From Bordetella parapertussis (GTDB lineage Bacteria; Pseudomonadota; Gammaproteobacteria; Burkholderiales; Burkholderiaceae_D): 30,006 nucleotides of DNA. The position numbers and the translations under genes were made by a program. The notes below the pieces were generated by a model that worked only from the letters and a program-made list of their open reading frames with translations, searched no databases and was not told the origin of the DNA. The number at the start of each line of letters is the position of its first letter. Positions within the stretch are counted from its first letter, which is position 1. This document shows positions 1 to 6,203 of this stretch, piece after piece. The stretch spans positions 1-30,006 of the forward strand of contig CAMCXB010000026.1 of assembly GCA_945883145.1 (NCBI GenBank), written 5' to 3'.

Positions 1-484
1 CACAATCAATCGCCTGCCCACCACACATACCGTATGAACCAGCTGCTTGCGCTAAGCGGCTCAGCATCGCTACTTTACGCGAAGCTTCTAAAGAACCTTC
101 TGCTAATACTAAAAAAGCCTGCGACTGTAAGGCATCGCCTACTAACAAGGCGGTGGCTTCATCATATTTTTTATGAACAGTCGCTTTGCCTCTACGTAAA
201 TCATCATCATCCATGCAAGGCATATCATCGTGAACCAATGAATATGCATGAATCATTTCTACCGCTGCAGCGGCACGCGCCATAGCATCTTCATCTGCCT
301 CAAATAATTCACCTGCTGCATAGACTAATAAAGGACGTACACGTTTACCACCATCTAACACAGCGTAATGCATCGCCTCATGGAGAACTCTGGGCTCTTG
401 CTCAATTGAAGGCAAAAAATTCTTTAGCGTTTGCTCCATCTGAACTTGCACAGCACGTTGCCATGCTGAGAATTCACTACTCAT
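1..484 (-). CDS. ispA: Polyprenyl (farnesyl) diphosphate synthase, 3' end cut by window edge
   Basis: Makes farnesyl diphosphate by condensing IPP with DMAPP and GPP in the cytoplasm, feeding quinone, undecaprenyl and other isoprenoid synthesis. I read 161 codons from ATG at 484; the frame is still open at base 1, so the second Asp-rich motif lies outside. Visible are the GGKRVRPLL substrate motif and the first Asp-rich motif, DDMPCMDDDDLRRG, which binds Mg-diphosphate and is typical of bacterial short-chain prenyl synthases. A GGQAID motif sits just before the edge. The ATG overlaps the xseB stop as ATGA, so the two genes are translationally coupled. The usual partner dxs would lie just beyond the edge. 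Product length cannot be judged here. Confidence 0.93.
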   Translation of the reverse strand, partial: MSSEFSAWQRAVQVQMEQTLKNFLPSIEQEPRVLHEAMHYAVLDGGKRVRPLLVYAAGELFEADEDAMARAAAAVEMIHAYSLVHDDMPCMDDDDLRRGKATVHKKYDEATALLVGDALQSQAFLVLAEGSLEASRKVAMLSRLAQAAGSYGMCGGQAIDC

Positions 485-732
485 TCTTCTTCCTCTTGGA
501 ATTCATCGGCCAAAGGTTTGAGCATGTCACCTTCTAATACTTTGACTTGTCGCTCGACTTGCTCAAGTTGCGCTGCACAATATTTCACTAATTCTGCACC
601 GCGCTTATAAGCAGCAACCGAAGCTTCTAGAGCTAATTCACCTGCCTCCATTTTTGCAACGAGTTGTTCGAGTTCAGCCATCGCTTCTTCAAAAGAAGCG
701 CTGACTGAGTCAGGTGTATTTTTTTTAGCCAT
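481..732 (-). CDS. xseB: Exodeoxyribonuclease VII small subunit
   Basis: Small subunit of exonuclease VII, which with XseA degrades single-stranded DNA to oligonucleotides in repair. The 83-residue product has the family's short helical hairpin: SFEEAMAELEQLVAKMEAGE, then LEASVAAYKRGAELVKYCAA, with an acidic C-terminus (EFQEEEE). I chose ATG at 732 because the product then begins MAKKNTPDS, as in relatives; an in-frame TTG at 738 is less likely. No strong ribosome binding site precedes either start. It overlaps ispA by four bases, so one transcript carries both. xseA is not in the window. Confidence 0.93.
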   Translation of the reverse strand: MAKKNTPDSVSASFEEAMAELEQLVAKMEAGELALEASVAAYKRGAELVKYCAAQLEQVERQVKVLEGDMLKPLADEFQEEEE

Positions 733-799
733 AAGCAAGGGGATTTGTATGTTGAAACGATAGTAAAGAGAGCAGTCATTAATTCGTCATGAAAGGCCT

Positions 800-827
800 A
801 TTTTAGAGCAAACCCGCGCCAAAACAA
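800..827 (-). promoter_or_regulatory. Candidate sigma-70 promoter for xseB-ispA
   Basis: On the minus strand a -35-like TTGTTT (827-822) is followed after 16 bases by a -10-like TAAAAT (805-800). Transcription would start near 793, giving a leader of about 60 bases before the xseB ATG at 732. This rests on hexamer likeness alone. Confidence 0.33.
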
Positions 828-1361
828 TAAAGGCATCTGTATTACGTGATTTAAGTAGTACAGCCCAAATGCCACACTCTGTCACGACACCAAGAACTGA
901 CATAGTTAGAAAATTATCAAAAAGAATACGAATTTAATGTCTACGAACCACCCCAATACTTAGAATTTTATCTCTCAACGCATGGCATCAAAGTCCATCA
1001 ACTTAATAGTTGGTCGCTATGCGCCATTTTTTCTTTCATCAACAAATTAGTGAAACGCTTTTTAGTGTGATGACTAACGAACTGTCTAATTCATACATGC
1101 AGTCATCTTCTTGAAAAAAAACTGAACCAACAATTGAAAAAATAAAAATGACAATCTGATTGAACAATACTGCAATGCGATAAAAAGTAGCGCATTCTTG
1201 CTATGAAATTACACTTCTTACTGACTCATGCTCACTGTGTCATAAATTTTATAGTTAATATTATTTTTTTATTACTGTAATCATTCTTTTCATGATCGAA
1301 CACGTGATTAAAAAATTTAAAAATTACTTAATTAATTGTTCCCCATTACGATATTGAGAGG

Positions 1362-1420
1362 TATAATCCGCCGCTCGTCCAAAAATTACCATTGTGTTAC
1401 AAGGTATTTGCGGATTTTTT
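1362..1420 (+). promoter_or_regulatory. TATAAT box and inverted repeat ending in a T run, upstream of the Rieske gene
   Basis: A perfect -10-like TATAAT lies at 1362-1367; the best -35-like element, TTGTTC (1336-1341), is 20 bases away, which is too far. AATCCGC (1365-1371) is complementary to GCGGATT (1410-1416), which runs into a further TTTT, and an inner TACC (1387-1390)/GGTA (1403-1406) pair could stack inside. The left arm overlaps the TATAAT, so the same bases cannot serve as this promoter's -10 and also be transcribed from it. Either a transcript from further upstream carries an attenuator-like hairpin, or the repeat is a DNA operator. Confidence 0.3.
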
Positions 1421-1457
1421 CTCTCTTAGGTTGGTGTAAATTAATTTGGGGGTAGAG

Positions 1458-2558
1458 ATGTCTGATTTAGCGAGTCTCTCTAGACTAGTGCGTTCAACCG
1501 CACAATTATCAGTAGATGCGTATTTTGATGAAGCGCTACTACTGCAAGAAGATAATCAATTATTCAAACAAGGCCCACGTTATGTAGGGCATGAACTCAT
1601 GGTGCCTAACAATGGTGACTATGCAGCTCTGCCATGGGAAAATGAAGGTCGCATCCTTGTTCGTAATCCAAACGGCATAGAATTAATGTCGAATGTCTGT
1701 AGGCACAGACAAGCGAAAATGCTATCCGGTAGAGGCAATGCTAATAATATAGTTTGTCCATTACATCGTTGGACTTACGATTTAAAAGGTGAGCTCATCG
1801 GTGCACCGCATTTTGGTGAAACACCTTGCTTTAATCTCTCCAAGTCCTCAGTAGAAAACTGGAATGGTCTGCTGTTTGAAAAAAATGGCACAAGTGTGGT
1901 GGACATGATGAAAAATCTGTCTGTCACTAAAGACCTAGACTTTAGTGGCTATTTATTAGATCACACTGAAATCCATGAATGTAACTACAACTGGAAAACT
2001 TTTATTGAAGTGTATCTAGAGGATTATCACGTAGAACCATTTCATCCAGGCTTAGGTAATTTTGTGAGCTGCGGTGATTTACGTTGGGAATTCGGTGATA
2101 ACTACAGTGTACAAACAGTGGGCGTAAACGCTGCTTTGCAAAAATCAGGCTCGCCGGTTTATCGCAAATGGCAAGAAGAAGTACTACGTTATCGTGATGG
2201 CGCTACACCACCTTATGGTGCAATCTGGTTAACGCTCTATCCCAATATCATGATTGAGTGGTATCCGCATGTTTTGGTAGTGTCCACACTGTGGCCTAAT
2301 GGCACGCAAAAAACGACTAACGTAGTGGAGTTTTATTATCCCGAAGAGATCGTTTTATTCGAGCGTGATTTCATTGCAGCTGAACGCGCTGCTTATATGG
2401 AAACCTGTGTAGAAGACGATGAAATCGCATTACGTATGGATGCAGGACGTAAAATTTTATTAGATAGAGGCGTCAACGAAGTAGGACCTTATCAATCACC
2501 TATGGAAGATGGTATGCAGCATTTCCATGAGTGGTATCGTAGAAACATGGCCGCTTAA
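1458..2558 (+). CDS. Rieske-type aromatic ring-hydroxylating oxygenase, alpha subunit family
   Basis: A 366-residue oxygenase whose substrate is unknown. The Rieske 2Fe-2S site is complete: CRH (C81, H83) and CPLH (C100, H103). The mononuclear iron site follows as EDYHVEPFH (D189, H191, H196), and the C-terminal SPMEDGMQHFHEW probably holds the carboxylate ligand. Electrons should come from a separate reductase, but none is encoded nearby and there is no beta subunit, which fits the single-component-alpha branch of the family. I chose ATG at 1458 because a purine-rich GGGGGTAGAG precedes it; an upstream in-frame TTG at 1446 would use part of that site as codons. The divergent arrangement with xseB-ispA recurs in betaproteobacteria. 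The role is unresolved; substrate cannot be read from sequence. Confidence 0.88.
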   Translation: MSDLASLSRLVRSTAQLSVDAYFDEALLLQEDNQLFKQGPRYVGHELMVPNNGDYAALPWENEGRILVRNPNGIELMSNVCRHRQAKMLSGRGNANNIVCPLHRWTYDLKGELIGAPHFGETPCFNLSKSSVENWNGLLFEKNGTSVVDMMKNLSVTKDLDFSGYLLDHTEIHECNYNWKTFIEVYLEDYHVEPFHPGLGNFVSCGDLRWEFGDNYSVQTVGVNAALQKSGSPVYRKWQEEVLRYRDGATPPYGAIWLTLYPNIMIEWYPHVLVVSTLWPNGTQKTTNVVEFYYPEEIVLFERDFIAAERAAYMETCVEDDEIALRMDAGRKILLDRGVNEVGPYQSPMEDGMQHFHEWYRRNMAA

Positions 2559-2693
2559 TTTTTCTATCACGTCATCATTAGCAAGCATCCAGTTAATTTA
2601 TATACAACCTGATGCTTGCTACTTAAACCACTACTCCATTTAGCACTCTCTTCCATCACAAGGCACAATTTGTTAGCAACAAAGCGACTGCGT

Positions 2694-3578
2694 ATGCAGT
2701 CATTGTGGATGTTATTTGCCACATTTGTTTTTGCCATCATGGGCGTATGCGTTAAGTTAGCATCTGCCACTTGTTCTACTTCTGAAATTGTAATGAGTCG
2801 CGGCATGGTCGGCATGGTCTTGATTGTCATCATGCTGTGCTTTCAAAAAGGCACACTACGCACCACACTGCCTTGGCATCATGCATGGCGTGGCTTTGTC
2901 GGTGTCACAGCTCTGTGGTTATGGTTTTTTTCTATTGGAAAATTACCACTCGCTACTGCGATGACACTGAACTATATGGCACCCATCTGGATCGCTGCGA
3001 TTGTATTCACTCTCAGTTGGTGGCATGGCCAACAAGGATTTGCATGGGGACTCACTGCCGCTATCTGCGCTAGTTTTATTGGTGTGGCTCTGTTATTGCA
3101 ACCCACCTTACAGGCTGATCAATGGCTAGGTGGTTTGTTAGCTTTAATTTCAGGATTTCTTTCTGCACTGGCTTATATTCAAGTAAAAAAATTAGGCCAG
3201 TTAGGCGAACCAGAATATCGCGTGGTATTTTATTTTTCAGTCAGTGGTGTGATTGCGGGATTCTTAAGTGGTGCAGTTGATAGTATTTATCACACAGGAC
3301 AAATACTCTTACTCCACAAACTCACGTTGACTGATGCAGCTTTGCTTTTTGCCATAGGCTTGTGTGCAACGATTGCGCAAATAGCAATGACACGCGCTTA
3401 TCGACTAGGCGCTATGCTAGTGACAGCGAATCTACAATATACGGGCATTGTTTTTTCTAGCATCTGGGGCATACTTATCTGGGGTGATCATTTAGGTTGG
3501 TCTAGTTGGTTAGGTATGATCATTATTTTAGTCAGCGGCATGACCGCAACTTTTTATAACGCAAACAGGAGAAGCTAA
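2694..3578 (+). CDS. EamA/DMT-family inner-membrane transporter
   Basis: A 294-residue membrane protein with about ten hydrophobic segments in two similar halves, as in the EamA drug/metabolite transporter family (RhaT, YdcZ and S-adenosylmethionine-carrier relatives). The first half begins LWMLFATFVFAIMGVCVKLA and contains the family-like ATAMTLNYMAPIWIAA; the second carries the matching TANLQYTGIVFSSIWGIL. The likely job is small-metabolite export; the substrate cannot be told. The frame is open upstream to 2616, but ATG at 2694 gives the expected short N-terminus before the first membrane helix; a TTG 21 bases earlier is possible. Its TAA shares one base with the next ATG (TAATG), so it is co-translated with the sulfurtransferase. 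Confidence 0.85.
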   Translation: MQSLWMLFATFVFAIMGVCVKLASATCSTSEIVMSRGMVGMVLIVIMLCFQKGTLRTTLPWHHAWRGFVGVTALWLWFFSIGKLPLATAMTLNYMAPIWIAAIVFTLSWWHGQQGFAWGLTAAICASFIGVALLLQPTLQADQWLGGLLALISGFLSALAYIQVKKLGQLGEPEYRVVFYFSVSGVIAGFLSGAVDSIYHTGQILLLHKLTLTDAALLFAIGLCATIAQIAMTRAYRLGAMLVTANLQYTGIVFSSIWGILIWGDHLGWSSWLGMIIILVSGMTATFYNANRRS

Positions 3579-4435
3579 TGTCTTTTACTACACTCATGTC
3601 TGCCAGTGAGCTGGCTGAAATATTAAGTAGTCCTAGCTTAGTTCTACTAGATTGCCGTTCTGATTTGCTAGATCCACAAGCAGGCGCTGCTGCCTTTGCA
3701 CTGTCGCATATTCCGGTGGCACAGCATGCTGATCTCGATACAGACTTATCGGATAAATCACCAGGACCGCACGGTGAATTTAGAGGACGACATCCACTAC
3801 CAACTAAAGAAGTGTTTATACACACATTGCGCAAATGGGGCGTCAATCAAGATTCCCAAGTCGTAGTGTATGACGCACATGGCGGCATGTTTGCAGCGCG
3901 CTTGTGGTGGATGCTACGTTGGGTAGGACATAAAAATGTCGCTCTACTTGATGGCGGATTACAAGCATGGCAAGAAATGGATGGCACTCTCACTAGCCGA
4001 CTTATCACACCATCCGCTGGCAATATCACGCTAAGCGATTCTTTAGTAAAAACTGTCGATGTAAATGATGTCGTCTCTAATCTTACGACTCACGCTTATG
4101 ACATTCTGGATGCACGAGCAGCAGATCGTTTTCGCGGTGAGAATGAAGTGATTGATCCAGTTGCTGGTCACATACCAGGCGCAAAAAATCGCTGGTTCAA
4201 AGAAAACTTAACAGCGAATGGTGTTTTCAAATCTGCAGAAGTTTTACGTGCTGAACTCACTGCTCTCATTAAAAGCCCTGATACCACCATCATGCAATGT
4301 GGCTCAGGTGCTTCTGCTTGTGTGAATTTACTCGCAATGGAAATAGCAGGCTTAGAGGGCGCTGCTTTATATCCAGGTTCATGGAGTGAATGGTCTGCCG
4401 ATCCTGCCAGACCAATTGCTACCGGCAATGCATAA
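3578..4435 (+). CDS. sseA: Two-domain rhodanese-type sulfurtransferase (SseA-like)
   Basis: Transfers sulfane sulfur from thiosulfate or 3-mercaptopyruvate to an acceptor such as cyanide or thiols. The 285 residues hold two rhodanese domains. The N-terminal one (about 8-140) has the usual inactive site (YDAHGGMFAARLWW) and a LLDGG turn. The C-terminal one (about 160-280) has the active loop CGSGASA with catalytic C241 and a YPGSWSEW ending. CGSG loops are typical of mercaptopyruvate sulfurtransferases (CGSGVTA), while thiosulfate sulfurtransferases usually have a CRKG-type loop, so the mercaptopyruvate branch is more likely. AGGAGA (3567-3572) precedes the ATG, which overlaps the permease stop by one base. 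The gene ends 20 bases from the convergent ZIP gene. Confidence 0.88.
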   Translation: MSFTTLMSASELAEILSSPSLVLLDCRSDLLDPQAGAAAFALSHIPVAQHADLDTDLSDKSPGPHGEFRGRHPLPTKEVFIHTLRKWGVNQDSQVVVYDAHGGMFAARLWWMLRWVGHKNVALLDGGLQAWQEMDGTLTSRLITPSAGNITLSDSLVKTVDVNDVVSNLTTHAYDILDARAADRFRGENEVIDPVAGHIPGAKNRWFKENLTANGVFKSAEVLRAELTALIKSPDTTIMQCGSGASACVNLLAMEIAGLEGAALYPGSWSEWSADPARPIATGNA

Positions 4436-4455
4436 CACGTAGTTATCTCAAGCGC

Positions 4456-5217
4456 TCAGCTATGTAAATGAAATTGGTGCGTTAATAACAGCACTATACC
4501 TACACCACATGCAATCAAAATAAATTGCGGCACTGATTCACGCAGTGTTGCTCTTCTTTGCATTTGCGGCATGAGATCACTGACCGCTATATAAATAAAA
4601 CCTGATGAAGCTAAGACCAGTACATAAGGTATCCATTGCATGCCACTACCTAATGCAAAATAACCGACTAAGCCACCCACTACCGCCATTAAGCTACAAA
4701 TTAAATTATAAATATAGGCACGCAACTTACTAAAGCCTGCATTCAAGAGCACAATAAAATCACCTATCTCTTGTGGAATTTCATGCGCAATAATTGCGAT
4801 CGCAGTAATCAAGCCTAATTTTGGATCTGCTAAAAATGCAGCAGCGATCAAAATCCCATCAGTGAAATTATGCAAACCATCACCAACTAAAATCATCCAA
4901 CCTGCATGACCGGCTTCATGCGCATCATGACCATGCTCATGTTCATGACCATCACCTTCGTAATGATGGGAGTGACGCAAGATAGCGAATTTCTCTAACA
5001 AGAAAAATCCGAACAAGCCAGCTAATAAGGTCGCAAATAATGCATGCACACTCGCTCCCGACTCAAACGCTTCAGGCAAAGCATGCAAGAGAGAAGTCGA
5101 CAACATAATGCCGACCGAAAGACTAACCATGCGCTCCACCAGCTTAGATAACAAACTGTAAGAGAAAAAAGCCGCAGCAGAAATACTGATGACTCCCGCA
5201 AGAGTCGTGGCCAGCAA
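4456..5217 (-). CDS. ZIP-family divalent metal transporter
   Basis: Inner-membrane importer of zinc or a related divalent metal, 253 residues from a TTG start. The metal-binding helices are clear: DGLHNFTDGI in helix IV and HEIPQEIGDF in helix V. A cytoplasmic His-rich loop of about 25 residues between helices III and IV (HSHHYEGDGHEHEHGHD and after) probably senses or buffers metal. Eight hydrophobic segments are visible. The start is uncertain: the frame stays open upstream, and a GGAG (5251-5248) sits six bases before an ATT codon at 5241 that would give MNSTLSYILLATTLAG, a more complete first helix. No Zur or Fur box was recognised. It stands alone, downstream of the dienelactone hydrolase gene and convergent with the sulfurtransferase. 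Confidence 0.9.
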   Translation of the reverse strand: MLATTLAGVISISAAAFFSYSLLSKLVERMVSLSVGIMLSTSLLHALPEAFESGASVHALFATLLAGLFGFFLLEKFAILRHSHHYEGDGHEHEHGHDAHEAGHAGWMILVGDGLHNFTDGILIAAAFLADPKLGLITAIAIIAHEIPQEIGDFIVLLNAGFSKLRAYIYNLICSLMAVVGGLVGYFALGSGMQWIPYVLVLASSGFIYIAVSDLMPQMQRRATLRESVPQFILIACGVGIVLLLTHQFHLHS

Positions 5218-5323
5218 AATATAAGACAGCGTGGAATTAATTTTTAGCTCCGCATATTACAAAAAGAAAGCCTGCGGATTAAACCATAGCCAGCTGCTTT
5301 CAGCAATTCAATCGCTACCAACA

Positions 5324-6145
5324 TCAAACGCCATACTTCTTCATCCAATCCATGCAGCGCTGCCAAGCATCACGTGCATCAGCCGCCACATAACTAGGAC
5401 GGTAATCTGCATGAAATGCATGACCAGAATCGGGATACACCACAAACTCTGAAGCACTGAGTCCTTTACTGAGTGCAGTCTTCATACTTTCAACCGTATC
5501 AAGAGGTATGCCACTATCTTTACCACCATATAAACCTAGCACAGGCACAGTCAGCTTAGGCGCTATCTCTATTGCAGTTTGAGTTTGCAAGGCATTCTTG
5601 TCATTCACGAGCTTACCGTACCAAGCCACACCTGTTTTTATTTTTGGGTTATGTGCTGCATATAACCAAGTGATACGTCCACCCCAACAAAATCCAGTGA
5701 TTGCTATTCTGTTTTTATCACCATCGTTTTTAGCCACCCAATCACAGCATGCATCTAAATCTTGCATGACTTGTGCATCAGGAATTTTTGATACTAATTC
5801 TTTAATTAAATCTGGTATCGATTTGTAAGTGGATGGATCACCTTGTCGCGCATATAAATCTGGCGCTAATGCGAGATATCCTTGTTTCGCAAAGCGTCTT
5901 GCTATATCTGCTATGTGTGCATGCACACCAAAGATTTCAGACACAACTAACACAACAGGAAGATTCTTCCCGCCCTTTGGCTGCGCTCTATAAACTGGAA
6001 TAGTTTGTCCACCTGACTCTATCGTAATGACATCTGCTAGCAAACCCTCAGTATTCGTTACTATAGGACTCTCAGCTAAGCTTGGCATAACTGCTGCTGC
6101 GAATGTCACACCCATCGTCGTTTGAAGAAAATCACGTCTATCCAT
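5324..6145 (-). CDS. Exported dienelactone hydrolase family protein
   Basis: An alpha/beta hydrolase of the dienelactone hydrolase family, 273 residues. The N-terminus MDRRDFLQTT followed by a hydrophobic run to PSLAES is a twin-arginine (Tat) signal, so the enzyme should fold in the cytoplasm and act in the periplasm. The triad is visible: C153 in GFCWGG, D210 in YGGKD and H242 in SGHAF, with E70 in SEIFG as the residue that usually controls the cysteine. True dienelactone hydrolases hydrolyse lactones in chlorocatechol breakdown, but exported relatives have varied or unknown substrates, and no catechol genes are near. GAGGT precedes the ATG by a suitable distance. polA ends 58 bases upstream on the same strand. 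Confidence 0.9.
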   Translation of the reverse strand: MDRRDFLQTTMGVTFAAAVMPSLAESPIVTNTEGLLADVITIESGGQTIPVYRAQPKGGKNLPVVLVVSEIFGVHAHIADIARRFAKQGYLALAPDLYARQGDPSTYKSIPDLIKELVSKIPDAQVMQDLDACCDWVAKNDGDKNRIAITGFCWGGRITWLYAAHNPKIKTGVAWYGKLVNDKNALQTQTAIEIAPKLTVPVLGLYGGKDSGIPLDTVESMKTALSKGLSASEFVVYPDSGHAFHADYRPSYVAADARDAWQRCMDWMKKYGV

Positions 6146-6203
6146 TTTATACCTCGTTTATTTAATTAATCACAACCACATCGCGTACAAGTTAATCAGA
6201 TGC

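Larger units (their letters stand above)
733..1457. other. Long AT-rich intergenic region between divergent xseB and Rieske genes
   Basis: About 725 bases without a convincing gene. On the plus strand, 906-1070 is open for 54 codons before a TGA and reads like ordinary protein (it includes the stretch YLEFYLSTHGIKVHQL), but it has no ATG, no ribosome site and a stop just upstream (903-905). It may be a decayed gene piece or chance. Bases 1100-1340 are strongly AT-rich with no clear pattern. The right end holds a TATAAT (1362-1367) and a leader inverted repeat, and the left end a candidate xseB promoter. No tRNA, repeat array or transposase remnant was recognised. Confidence 0.6.

Noticed and set aside
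3532..3846. 104-codon minus-strand frame across the permease-sulfurtransferase junction
   Set aside because: It is antisense to two well-supported genes and shows no recognisable domain.
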